Below, in pieces: positions 8,798 to 18,008 of a DNA stretch of 64,000 nt. The notes beneath the pieces are model-generated. The model searched no databases and had not been told where the DNA came from. It saw only the letters and a program-made list of their open reading frames with translations. This DNA comes from Streptomyces coeruleorubidus (lineage in GTDB: Bacteria > Actinomycetota > Actinomycetes > Streptomycetales > Streptomycetaceae). Made by a program: the position numbers and the translations under genes. The stretch's first letter is position 1. Each line of letters begins with the position of its first letter. The stretch lies in NCBI RefSeq assembly GCF_008705135.1, contig NZ_CP023694.1, forward strand, positions 4,631,001-4,695,000, read 5' to 3'.

Positions 8798-8840
8798 GAC
8801 AGGGAATCACAGGGCGGCCCACACTGTTGCCTCGTCATCC

Positions 8841-8856
8841 AACCAACCAGTTAGTT
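8841..8856. promoter_or_regulatory. putative TetR operator 2
   Basis: Inverted repeat AACCAAC-CA-GTTAGTT with one mismatched position, sharing the AACCAA half-site with operator 1. It lies 31 bases before the MFS start, where a bound repressor would block transcription. Confidence 0.6.
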
Positions 8857-8887
8857 GTTAGAGTCGACTCCAAGGAGTCCCCCTCCC

Positions 8888-10099
8888 ATGCCGTCAGCGA
8901 CCACAGCCACGACCACGTCCCGGCCGGCCGGCACAGCCCCCGTGCCGGAGGCGCGTACGCCCGCCACCGGTCTCTTCCTCACTCTGATCGCCGTGTGCAG
9001 CGCGGTCACCGCCGCCAACATCTACCTCGCCGCGCCGCTGCTCTCGCTCATGGCGCGCGACTTCGGCTCGGCGCCCTCGGCCGTCGCCTGGATCGCCTCG
9101 GTCGCGCAGCTCGGCTACGCGGTCGGCCTGCTGTTCTTCGCCCCGCTCGGCGACAGCGCGAACCGGCGCCGGCTGGTCGGCGGGCTCACGCTCGTCACGA
9201 CCGTCGCGCTGGCCGCCAGCGCGGCCGCCCCGGGTGTCACCGCACTCGCGGTCGCCGTGTTCGTCGCCTCGGCCGCGACCGTCATCCCGCAGCTCCTCGT
9301 CCCGCTGGTCGCCGAACGCGCCCCGGCCGAGCGGCGTGCCCGTCATGTCGCGGCCGTCATCGCGGGCCTGTTCACCGGCATCGTCGCGGCCCGGGTGCTG
9401 GGCGGACTGGCCGGACAGGCCTTCGGGTGGCGGTGGGTGTTCGCGGGCGCTGCCGTACTCACCCTCGTCCTGGGGCTCGCGACCACCCTCGTCCTGCCGT
9501 CGCAGCGGCGGCGGGAGGGCCCGCTGTTCGCCGGGCTCGCCGCACTGCCCTCGGTGCTGCGCCACTCGCCCGACCTGTGGCGCGCCTGCCTGCGGCAGGC
9601 CGGGATGTTCGGGGCGTGGAGCGCGCTGTGGACCTCGCTCGCCCTGCTGCTGACCGGGCCGGCGTACGGGCTGTCCACCGCGACGGCCGGGCTCTTCGGG
9701 CTCTTCGGACTGACGGCGACCGCGGTGGCACCGCTGGCCGGCGGGCTCGTGGACCGGTTCGGCGCGGCGCGTGTGGTGCGGTCCGCGTATCTGCTCGCCG
9801 CCGTGTCCGTACCGCTGTTCTGGCTGGGCGGGCACACGCTCGGCGCGCTCTTCGCCGCGGCGGTGCTGATCCACGCGGCGCTGGTGGCGTCCCATGTCGC
9901 CAACCAGACCCTCGCCCTGACCGCCACGTCCACCCCGGCCACCGCCAACACCGCCTATGTGGTCGCCGGTTTCGCGGGCGGTGCCGGAGCCTCGGCCCTC
10001 GCCGGGTTCGCCTTCAGCCACTTCGGCTGGGGCGGGGTGTGCGTAGTGGCGGGCGTGTGGCTGGTGCTGGGGTGGGGGCTGACCGCCGTACGGCGATGA
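8888..10099 (+). CDS. MFS drug-efflux-type transporter
   Basis: A 403-residue major facilitator with about 12 predicted membrane helices. The N-terminal half shows SVAQLGYAVGLLFFAPLGD followed by RRRLVG, the typical loop 2-3 motif of proton-coupled drug antiporters. The ATG at 8888 has AAGGAG ten bases upstream. It is divergent from a TetR repressor across two operators, the usual layout for a substrate-induced exporter. The substrate cannot be read from the sequence. A hairpin overlapping its stop codon separates it from the convergent acyl-CoA ligase. Confidence 0.9.
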   Translation: MPSATTATTTSRPAGTAPVPEARTPATGLFLTLIAVCSAVTAANIYLAAPLLSLMARDFGSAPSAVAWIASVAQLGYAVGLLFFAPLGDSANRRRLVGGLTLVTTVALAASAAAPGVTALAVAVFVASAATVIPQLLVPLVAERAPAERRARHVAAVIAGLFTGIVAARVLGGLAGQAFGWRWVFAGAAVLTLVLGLATTLVLPSQRRREGPLFAGLAALPSVLRHSPDLWRACLRQAGMFGAWSALWTSLALLLTGPAYGLSTATAGLFGLFGLTATAVAPLAGGLVDRFGAARVVRSAYLLAAVSVPLFWLGGHTLGALFAAAVLIHAALVASHVANQTLALTATSTPATANTAYVVAGFAGGAGASALAGFAFSHFGWGGVCVVAGVWLVLGWGLTAVRR

Positions 10100-10109
10100 C
10101 GGCGGTCAG
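10079..10109. terminator. bidirectional terminator hairpin
   Basis: Perfect 11-bp inverted repeat (10079-10089 with 10099-10109) and a 9-nt loop, overlapping the MFS stop codon and lying between two convergent genes. Confidence 0.65.
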
Positions 10110-10128
10110 ACCAGGCGTGCCCGGGGCT

Positions 10129-11784
<1,656 letters not shown>

Positions 11785-11842
11785 GGCGTCCTCCCGGGGC
11801 GACATTGCCTGCGCGGTGGTCAAGGTTGCGCTGATTCTGCGC

Positions 11843-11860
11843 ACATACCGCGTGGTATGT
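11843..11860. promoter_or_regulatory. putative operator of the acyl-CoA ligase
   Basis: Perfect palindrome ACATACC-GCGT-GGTATGT (7-bp arms, 4-bp spacer), 58 bases upstream of the acyl-CoA ligase start and 70 bases downstream of the sigma factor stop. Size and symmetry fit a TetR- or GntR-type dimer site. The regulator is not adjacent. Confidence 0.6.
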
Positions 11861-11930
11861 CACTAGGACCGGGCGATCGATCAGGTCACGGCTGCCGACG
11901 GAACCGCTCAGCGGCGACCGACACATCCGC

Positions 11931-12491
11931 TCAACTACGGACAAGCCCCAGCTCAGAGTCCTCGCGGAGCTTGCCGAGCGCACGGGAGACGGCCGACTTC
12001 ACCGTGCCCACCGAGACACCGAGCACCTCGGCCGTCTGGACCTCGCTGAGGTCCTCGTAGTACCTGAGGACGACCATCGCCCGCTGCCGGGCCGGCAGCC
12101 GCATGATCGCCCGCCACATCGCGTCGCGCAGCGCCTGCTGCTCGGCCGGGTCGTCGCCGCCGCGCACCGGCTCCGGCTCGGGCAGCTCGTCGCAGGCGAA
12201 CTCGTCGACCTTGCGCTTGCGCCACTGGGAGGTCCGCGTGTTCAGCAGCGCCCGGCGCACATAGCCGTCGAGGGCGCGGTGGTCCTCGATGCGCTCCCAG
12301 GCGACGTACGTCTTGGTCAGCGCGGTCTGCAACAGGTCCTCCGCGTCGCTCGGGTTGCCGGTGAGCGAGCGGGCGGTACGCAGCAGCACCGGCTGGCGGG
12401 CCCTGACGTACGACGAGAACGACGGGTACGGAAGTGTCCGCGCCGCTGGTGCAGCGGCCTTCGACGCGCTGGTGCAGACGAGTGTGGTCAT
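11931..12491 (-). CDS. SigE-family ECF-like sigma factor
   Basis: A 186-residue RNA polymerase sigma factor. Region 2 is seen in LLRTARSLTGNPSDAEDLLQ and YVRRALLNTRTSQWRKRK; region 4 in LPARQRAMVVLRYYEDLSEV followed by the helix-turn-helix TAEVLGVSVGTVKSAVSRAL. The basic RRALLNTRTSQWRKRK block is characteristic of the actinobacterial SigE family. It has no anti-sigma gene alongside. About 130 noncoding bases precede it, with a small CCCCT/AGGGG inverted repeat near 12550. The ATG at 12491 has only a weak ribosome site. Confidence 0.93.
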   Translation of the reverse strand: MTTLVCTSASKAAAPAARTLPYPSFSSYVRARQPVLLRTARSLTGNPSDAEDLLQTALTKTYVAWERIEDHRALDGYVRRALLNTRTSQWRKRKVDEFACDELPEPEPVRGGDDPAEQQALRDAMWRAIMRLPARQRAMVVLRYYEDLSEVQTAEVLGVSVGTVKSAVSRALGKLREDSELGLVRS

Positions 12492-12623
12492 GGCTCAACG
12501 CTATGAGCGGAGCCACCTCGGGCGGATCGGCCGCAGGTCCCGAAGCGGGGTCCCCCTCAGGTTGTAGGGGTGGGGTCCGCCGCACCTCCTGTAGGTGGAG
12601 TGGAGGACCCGGGGTACTGCGGG

Positions 12624-13796
12624 TCAACCCTGAGAGTCGGCGGTCAGTACGAGCCCCGACGTAGGCACGCCCGTCCCCGCCGTCACCAGGACCCGTTCCG
12701 CACCCGGTATCCGGTTCACCGCCGTCCCCCTGATCTGCCGGACGGCCTCCGCCACCCCGTTCATGCCGTGCAGGTACGCCTCTCCGAGCTGCCCGCCGTG
12801 CGTGTTGAGCGGCAGGCGCTCCTCGGCCACGAAGTCCGGTGCCTCGCCAGGGGCGCAGAAGCCGAACTCCTCGAGCTGCATCAGCACGAACGGCGTGAAG
12901 TGGTCGTAGAGGATGCCCACGTCGATGTCGGCGGGCGCGAGCCCCGAGGTCCGCCACAGCTGCCGGGCCACCACCGCCGTCTCGGGCAGGCCGGTGAGGT
13001 CGTCGCGGTAGAAGCTGGTCATCTGCTCCTGCGCGCGTCCCGCGCCCTGGGCGGCCGCCGCGATCACGGCGGGCGGGTGGGGCAGGTCGCGGGCCCGTGC
13101 CACGGAGGTGACGACGAGCGCCTGTCCGCCGTCCGTCTCCTGGCAGCAGTCCAGCAGCCGCAGCGGTTCGGCGATCCAGCGGGACGCGGCGTGGTCGGCC
13201 AGGGTGATGGGCCGGCCGTGGAAGTACGCCGCCGGGTTGGTCGCCGCGTACGTGCGGTCGACGACGGCCACGTGCCCGAAGGCCTCCGTGGTCAGCCCGT
13301 AGGTGTGGAGGTAGCGCTGGGCCGCCATCGCCACCCACGACGCCGGGGTGAGCAGGCCGAACGGCAGCGCCCAGCCGAGCGCCGCGCCCTCCGCCGACGG
13401 CTCCCGGTGCCGCACCCCGGAGCCGAAGCGGCGCCCCGAGCGCTCGTTGAACGCCCGGTAGCAGACGACCACGTCCGCCACGCCCGCGGCGATCGCCAGG
13501 GCCGCCTGCTGGACGGTGGCGCAGGCCGCGCCGCCGCCGTAGTGGATCCGGGAGAAGAAGGAGAGCTCGCCGATGCCCGCCGCCTGGGCGACGGTGATCT
13601 CGGGGCTGGTGTCCATGGTGAACGTGACCATTCCGTCGACGTCGGCGGGTGTCAGCCCCGCGTCCGCGAGGGCGGCGTGCACCGCATCGACGGCCAGGCG
13701 CAGTTCGCTGCGGCCCGAGTCCTTGGAGAACTCGGTGGCCCCGATGCCGGCGATGGCGGCGCGCCCGCCGAGACCGTCCCGCCCTCTGAGGCTCAT
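12624..13796 (-). CDS. thiolase-fold lipid-transfer protein, Ltp2-like aldolase
   Basis: A 390-residue thiolase-superfamily protein of the nonspecific lipid-transfer (SCPx-thiolase) subgroup. Residues AAIAGIGATEFSK and ADVDGMVTF match the start of this family; the region GGGAACATVQQAALAIAAG holds the usual active-site cysteine area. It ends a three-gene translationally coupled operon (ATGA overlap with the MaoC gene) with a MaoC-DUF35 protein, the same three components as Ltp2-ChsH1-ChsH2 of Mycobacterium, where Ltp2 is a retro-aldolase that cleaves the steroid side chain as its CoA ester. By analogy this is the C-C bond cleaving subunit, but substrate here is unknown. Confidence 0.85.
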   Translation of the reverse strand: MSLRGRDGLGGRAAIAGIGATEFSKDSGRSELRLAVDAVHAALADAGLTPADVDGMVTFTMDTSPEITVAQAAGIGELSFFSRIHYGGGAACATVQQAALAIAAGVADVVVCYRAFNERSGRRFGSGVRHREPSAEGAALGWALPFGLLTPASWVAMAAQRYLHTYGLTTEAFGHVAVVDRTYAATNPAAYFHGRPITLADHAASRWIAEPLRLLDCCQETDGGQALVVTSVARARDLPHPPAVIAAAAQGAGRAQEQMTSFYRDDLTGLPETAVVARQLWRTSGLAPADIDVGILYDHFTPFVLMQLEEFGFCAPGEAPDFVAEERLPLNTHGGQLGEAYLHGMNGVAEAVRQIRGTAVNRIPGAERVLVTAGTGVPTSGLVLTADSQG

Positions 13797-14176
13797 GCCG
13801 GAATCCTCACCGTCACCGTGCCCGTGACGTGCTTGCCGATGCCGTTCGCGCCGACGACCCGGACCGTCACCAGGTCCCCGTCGACCTGCTCGACCGTGCC
13901 CGTCAGCACCATCGTGTCGCCGGGGTGGTTGGGCGCGCCGAGCCGGATCGCCACCCGGCGCAGCACGGCCCGCGGCCCGAAGTGGTCGGTGATGTACCGA
14001 CCGACCAGGCCGTTGGTCGTCAGGATGTTCATGAAGATGTCGGGGGAGCCCTTCTGCCGGGCGAGCTCCGGGTCGTGGTGCACGTCCTGGTAGTCCCGGG
14101 AGGCGATCGCCCCGGCGACGATCAGGGTGCGGGTGATCGGGATCTCCAGGGGCGGGAGGCGGTCGCCGGCGTTCAC
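13793..14176 (-). CDS. MaoC-fold hydratase subunit, ChsH1-like
   Basis: A 127-residue single hot-dog MaoC-type dehydratase. The hydratase motif appears as ASRDYQDVHHDPELARQKG (Asp and His of the catalytic dyad) followed by SPDIFMNILTTNGLVGRYIT. The GTG start at 14176 overlaps the stop of the upstream gene (GTGA) and uses an AGGAGG inside that gene, so translation is coupled. It likely forms a heteromeric enoyl-CoA hydratase with the MaoC half of the upstream protein. Confidence 0.88.
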   Translation of the reverse strand: MNAGDRLPPLEIPITRTLIVAGAIASRDYQDVHHDPELARQKGSPDIFMNILTTNGLVGRYITDHFGPRAVLRRVAIRLGAPNHPGDTMVLTGTVEQVDGDLVTVRVVGANGIGKHVTGTVTVRIPA

Positions 14177-15123
14177 CGCGTCACCTCCTGGAAGACGGGC
14201 AGCACCAGCTCGTCGTCGTACTGCCGGAAGCAGAGCCGTACGGGCATCCCGACGCGCACCTTGTCGTACGGCACCCCCACCACGTTGCTGATGATCCGCA
14301 CGCCCTCCGCGAGCTCGATCAGCCCGACCGCAAAAGGGCCCGCCGCGGCAGCGGCATGATCGGATGCAGTGAAGGCCGGGAAGGGCGGGTGGTGCATGAC
14401 GACGTACGAGTAGACCGTGCCCTCGCCGCTCGCCTCGACGGTGTCCCACTCCAGGGAGCCGCAGCCGTTGCAGCCCGGCAGCCAGGGGAAACGCAGGGTG
14501 CCGCAGCCGGTGCAGCGCTGGATCAGCAGCTCGTGGCGCGCCACGCCCTCCCAGAAGCCGGCGTTGTCGCGGTTGACGACCGGACGAGGGCGGCGTTCCT
14601 TCGGGGCGTTCGAGGCTTTCGGCCGGCGTGCGGGGGCGTATTTGAGGATGCGGAAGCGGTGGGTGCCGGCGAGTTCGCCGCTCGCCTTGATGTCGGTGCG
14701 AGTGGTGACGAAGTAGCCCGTGCCGAGCTTCGTGGTCTTGCGGCCGGACACCGACTCGATCACCGAGTCGAAGGTGATGTCGTCCCCGGGGCGCAGGGGG
14801 CGGAGGTACTCCTGCTCGCAGTCGGTGGCGACGACCGCGTCGTGGCCCGACTCGTCGAGCAGGCCGAGGAGTTCGTCGTAGGCCGCCGTGCGTTCGGGGC
14901 GGCGGGAGAGGCCGGCCATGGTCCACGCCTGGAGCATGGTGGGGGGCGCGATGGCGTCCGGGCCCGTGTACGCGGGGTTGGTGTCCCCCATGGCCTCGCA
15001 CCAGTGCCTGATCATCGGCTCGTTGACGGGGTCCCGGCCGACCCCGGTGGCGGCGGCCGGGCGGCCCTCGTAGGCCTTCAGGCGCGCCTCGAACTCCTCG
15101 TGGACCTCCGGCTCACCGTTCAC
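14173..15123 (-). CDS. MaoC-like / DUF35 OB-fold fusion, ChsH2-like
   Basis: A 316-residue two-domain protein. Residues about 1-165 are a FAS1/MaoC N-type hot-dog domain (EPMIRHWCEAMGDTNPAY, LRPLRPGDDITFDSVIESV). Residues about 195-310 are a DUF35 rubredoxin-like zinc ribbon plus OB fold: CTGCGTLRFPWLPGCNGCGS supplies two CxxC pairs, then YSYVVMHHPPFPAF. This is the architecture of ChsH2, whose DUF35 part docks the Ltp2 aldolase. It opens the operon with the MaoC and thiolase genes. The start is a GTG at 15123, and the palindrome at 15128-15144 sits in the ribosome-binding region, suggesting repression of the whole operon. Confidence 0.87.
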   Translation of the reverse strand: MNGEPEVHEEFEARLKAYEGRPAAATGVGRDPVNEPMIRHWCEAMGDTNPAYTGPDAIAPPTMLQAWTMAGLSRRPERTAAYDELLGLLDESGHDAVVATDCEQEYLRPLRPGDDITFDSVIESVSGRKTTKLGTGYFVTTRTDIKASGELAGTHRFRILKYAPARRPKASNAPKERRPRPVVNRDNAGFWEGVARHELLIQRCTGCGTLRFPWLPGCNGCGSLEWDTVEASGEGTVYSYVVMHHPPFPAFTASDHAAAAAGPFAVGLIELAEGVRIISNVVGVPYDKVRVGMPVRLCFRQYDDELVLPVFQEVTR

Positions 15124-15127
15124 GGTT

Positions 15128-15144
15128 TCTGACTGTCCGTCAGA
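15128..15144. promoter_or_regulatory. putative operator of the ChsH-Ltp2-like operon
   Basis: Palindrome TCTGAC-TGTCC-GTCAGA (6-bp arms), four bases before the first start codon of the operon. The CTGAC...GTCAG half-sites resemble TetR-type operators common before actinobacterial acyl-CoA genes. No regulator gene is next to it. Confidence 0.5.
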
Positions 15145-15180
15145 TGCGCGGTTCCGTCAAGGCCCCGCGGCCGCCGAAAG

Positions 15181-15218
15181 CGCCTGGGCGGCGGTACCGA
15201 AGTACCGCCGCCCAGGCG
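15181..15218. terminator. strong terminator hairpin
   Basis: Perfect 17-bp inverted repeat (15181-15197 with 15202-15218) with a CGAA tetraloop. It lies downstream of the small secreted protein gene and upstream of the ChsH2-like operon, so it insulates the two. Confidence 0.88.
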
Positions 15219-15287
15219 CTTGTCACCCCACGAAGCACACCCACACAGGACGCGGGCCGATGCCGGTCGACCGGCCCGCTCAGCTCA

Positions 15288-15611
15288 TCACCACAGCGGG
15301 GCGAAGGTGACGGCGGTGTTGGCGTTGCCCTGATTGACGGCCGTGGGCTCCGTACCGTTGACCTGGGCGGTGTTGCTCTGGTTCGAGGCGCCCTCGCCGA
15401 CGGCCTGCTGCTGCGTGGTGGCGGAGTTGCCGAAGTTGTCGCCGCCGACGCCGCTGCCGAGGATGCCCTGCTCGGCCTCCGTGGCGGACGCGATCGATCC
15501 GTTGTCCGCGAAGGCGCCGTTGTCCGCCGTCGCGACACCGGCGAAGAGGACGGCCGCGAGCGGTAGGGCGGAGACGGCGGCGATGACGCGGGCGGTACGG
15601 ATACGTGCCAT
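15288..15611 (-). CDS. small secreted Asn/Gln/Ala-rich protein
   Basis: A 107-residue exported protein of unknown function. The ATG at 15611 follows GGAGGG. Residues 1-29 are a signal peptide (RTARVIAAVSALPLAAVLFA, cleavage near VATA-DN). The mature part of about 78 residues has no cysteine and is rich in N, Q, G, A, S and T, with repeats such as GDNFGNSATTQQQ, GASNQSNTAQVNG and NQGNANTAVTF. The N/Q/G/S strand-like rhythm recalls amyloid or surface-coat proteins (chaplins, rodlins, curli repeats), but it lacks the cysteines and motifs of chaplins. A strong terminator follows, so it is a single-gene unit. Confidence 0.75.
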   Translation of the reverse strand: MARIRTARVIAAVSALPLAAVLFAGVATADNGAFADNGSIASATEAEQGILGSGVGGDNFGNSATTQQQAVGEGASNQSNTAQVNGTEPTAVNQGNANTAVTFAPLW

Positions 15612-15980
15612 GTTGTTGTCCCTCCAGGACTTCGGAACCAGGGGCACACCGCCGGCTCATGGCCGACCGTGCGTGAAGCACTGCTGTCACCAGGGAAGTT
15701 CGCCGACCGCCCCGGTGCGGTACGCGACGTCGCGAATCCAGAGTTGCCCACCGAATCCCCGGCGAACCAGACCGGAAGCCACCATTCGCACGCAAGCGTG
15801 ATGACACGTCGATAAACCCCTTTGCGCCACTTCCGTCCCGAACGGGAGCGAAAAGGGGCGTTCGAACCCAGATACTGCAAGGGACTGAGCGTTCCAGCAC
15901 TTTCCCTGTCCGGCCCGCCGCCCGGCGCGTCGCACCCGCTCCCTCTTTCCTTTTTCGAACGTACGTACGAAACTAGAAGC
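15612..15980. other. divergent intergenic region
   Basis: Promoter region of two divergent genes. The only clear structure is the 20-bp palindrome at 15953-15972 just ahead of the Prim-Pol gene. I see no further gene in it. Confidence 0.5.
15953..15972. promoter_or_regulatory. palindromic operator-like site before the Prim-Pol gene
   Basis: TTTCG-AACGTACGTA-CGAAA: 9 of 10 symmetric positions pair. It ends eight bases before the ATG, so it covers the place where a ribosome site or -10 box should be. No strong Shine-Dalgarno sequence is visible there. Confidence 0.5.
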
Positions 15981-16847
15981 ATGGCCACCACCGACCGGCA
16001 GGCCACGACGCTGGCCCTCGCACACGCCCTGTCAGCCGCCGAACGCGGACTGGCCGTCATCCCCCTGTCCCGCACCAAGCTCCCGGCGCTGCGTTCCCCG
16101 CACCGCGACGACCCCGCCCCCTCCCCCTGCCACGGCGAGTGCGGCCGGCCCGGCCACGGTGTCTACGACGCCTCCAGCGACCCTGCCCGCATCCGCGAAC
16201 TGTTCGCCGCGGCGCCCTGGGCGACCGGATACGGCATCGCGTGCGGCCTGCCCCCGCACCACCTGATCGGCATCGACCTGGACGTGAAGACCGGCACGGA
16301 CTCCTCGGCCGCCCTGCGCGAGCTGGCGCTGCGGCACCTGTTCACCATCCCGCCGACGGTGGTCGTCGTGACCCCGTCCGGCGGCCGTCACCTCTGGCTG
16401 AGCGGCCCGCCCGACGTGGTCGTCCCCAACTCGGCGGGCCGCCTCGCGCCCGGCATCGACATCCGGGGCGCCGGCGGCTACCTCGTCGGCCCCGGCTCCC
16501 GCACCGGCCAGGGCGTGTACGCCGCGGCCCCGGGAACCGCCCATCTCGCCCCCGCCCCCTGCCCGCGCTCCCTCCTGCGCCTGCTCCTCCCGCCGCCCCG
16601 CGCCCACCACCCCACGCCCCCGGCGACCGGCGGACACGGCCAGGGCCTGGTGCAGTTCGTCCTCGCCGCGCACGAGGGTCAGCGCAACACCCGGCTGTTC
16701 TGGGCGGCCTGCCGGGCCTACGAGGACGGCATCGGCCCCGCGCTCGTGGACGCCCTGGTCGAGGCCGCGCGGGGTACCGGCCTCGCCGAGCGCGAGGCCC
16801 GGGCGACGATCGCTTCGGCGGCGCGGCTGACGGGACACCGGCCATGA
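15981..16847 (+). CDS. stand-alone Prim-Pol domain protein (bifunctional DNA primase/polymerase N-terminal)
   Basis: A 288-residue protein with the archaeo-eukaryotic primase-like Prim-Pol fold often found at the N terminus of plasmid and phage replication proteins. Seen: AAERGLAVIPLSRTKLPAL at the start, GYGIACGLPPHHLIGIDLDVK with the metal-binding Asp pair, then VVTPSGGRHLWLS and GIDIRGAGGYLVGPGS. The final ~70 residues look like a small helical tail (RQRNTRLFWAACRAYEDG type). It lacks a helicase domain. The ATG at 15981 follows a palindrome rather than a clear ribosome site. Many Streptomyces genomes carry such core copies, and their cellular role is not established. Confidence 0.85.
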   Translation: MATTDRQATTLALAHALSAAERGLAVIPLSRTKLPALRSPHRDDPAPSPCHGECGRPGHGVYDASSDPARIRELFAAAPWATGYGIACGLPPHHLIGIDLDVKTGTDSSAALRELALRHLFTIPPTVVVVTPSGGRHLWLSGPPDVVVPNSAGRLAPGIDIRGAGGYLVGPGSRTGQGVYAAAPGTAHLAPAPCPRSLLRLLLPPPRAHHPTPPATGGHGQGLVQFVLAAHEGQRNTRLFWAACRAYEDGIGPALVDALVEAARGTGLAEREARATIASAARLTGHRP

Positions 16848-16881
16848 GCGACACCCCGTACACGAGCACCGAAAGACCTCC

Positions 16882-17346
16882 ATGCAACAGCACGCCACAT
16901 CGCCGGCCCTGGCGCTCGCCCGCCTCGTCCTGGCCTCCGGCCGCCCGGTGGACCTCGCCGAGCTGCGGTTCACGTCGACGTACGGCGACCTGCTGGAGGG
17001 CTATCCCTGCAAGCCGGTGAACGACCTGCGGATCCGGGGGCTGCTGCGCACCGCCGCGCGGGCCCGCCCCGGCACGCCGGTGCACCTGGTCCCGCCGCCG
17101 CGCGCCTACCCCGACCAGTACGCGGGCGGCCTCGGGCCCGTCGAGGTCCTGCCCCCCGTGGCCTGCGTCGGCACGTTCCACTCCACGGCTCTCGATCCGG
17201 CCCGCGACCCGGTCGCGTACCGCTCCCGTCTCACCGTTCTCTGGTTCCAGACCACGCCTCGCCTGCCGTCGGGCTGCGACGCGGAACCCGGGCTGCGGGA
17301 CCTCGACTGGGCGGGACTGGCCAGGGACGCCCGGGCGCTTGCGTAG
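16882..17346 (+). CDS. conserved hypothetical protein
   Basis: A 154-residue soluble protein I do not recognise. Visible features: LALARLVLASGRPVDLAELRF (helical start), PCKPVNDLRIRGLLRTAAR, a central GPVEVLPPVACVGTFHS and a closing LTVLWFQTTPRLPSG with terminal acidic helix. No signal peptide, membrane segment or metal motif. It follows the Prim-Pol gene by 34 bases in the same direction and precedes the DinB-like gene by 9, so the three may be co-transcribed. Third-position GC is high as in its neighbours, supporting real coding. Confidence 0.68.
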   Translation: MQQHATSPALALARLVLASGRPVDLAELRFTSTYGDLLEGYPCKPVNDLRIRGLLRTAARARPGTPVHLVPPPRAYPDQYAGGLGPVEVLPPVACVGTFHSTALDPARDPVAYRSRLTVLWFQTTPRLPSGCDAEPGLRDLDWAGLARDARALA

Positions 17347-17355
17347 GGTCGTCCG

Positions 17356-17880
17356 ATGAGCGTTTCCCGCACGGTACTTCCGCGCTGGCAGTTCGAGTTG
17401 ACCTGGTCGTTGTTCGAGTACCACCTGGAGCGGCTGGAGCCGGAGGACTTCCTCTGGGAGCCGGCCCCGCTCTGCTGGACGATGCGCAGGGGCCCCGACG
17501 GCACCTGGGTACCGGACTGGGCGGACACCGAGCCCGACCCCGTGCTCGTCCCCACCATCGCCTGGGTGAGCTGGCACATCGGCTGGTGGTGGAGCGTGAC
17601 CCTCGACCACGCCCAGGGCCGCCCGCCCCGCGACCGCACGGACATCGCCTGGCCGGGCGAGGGCACACCGACCATCGAGTGGCTGCGCGGCCTGCGCACC
17701 CGGTGGCTGGCCGTCCTGGACGACCTCACCGACGCCGACCTGGACGCGACGGCACCGTTCCCCTCGCCGGACGACCCCGAGTACACCGTCGCCCACATGG
17801 TGGCGTGGGTGAACGCGGAACTGATGAAGAACGTGACCGAGATCGGCCAACTGCGGCTGCTGCGCGCGGCTTCGGCCTGA
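17356..17880 (+). CDS. DinB-superfamily protein
   Basis: A 174-residue four-helix-bundle protein of the DinB/YfiT-like superfamily, whose members use a His triad to bind a metal and often act as thiol S-transferases. Seen: FELTWSLFEYHLERLEPEDF, the helix with TIAWVSWHIGWWWSVTLDHA (first His), and the C-terminal TVAHMVAWVNAELMKNV (second His in the usual helix). Mycothiol would be the natural thiol in this organism, an inference. It starts 9 bases after the preceding hypothetical gene. Confidence 0.8.
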   Translation: MSVSRTVLPRWQFELTWSLFEYHLERLEPEDFLWEPAPLCWTMRRGPDGTWVPDWADTEPDPVLVPTIAWVSWHIGWWWSVTLDHAQGRPPRDRTDIAWPGEGTPTIEWLRGLRTRWLAVLDDLTDADLDATAPFPSPDDPEYTVAHMVAWVNAELMKNVTEIGQLRLLRAASA

Positions 17881-18008
17881 GCAGGCCCTCCACAACGCGT
17901 TCAGCCAGGCCGTGTCGCCGGCTCCCAGGTCCCAGGGTGCGGACACCCCCCAGAGAGTGTCCGCCGAGCCGGGCGGCGCGGCCGGGCGGCCCGTGGCATC
18001 GTGAGGGC

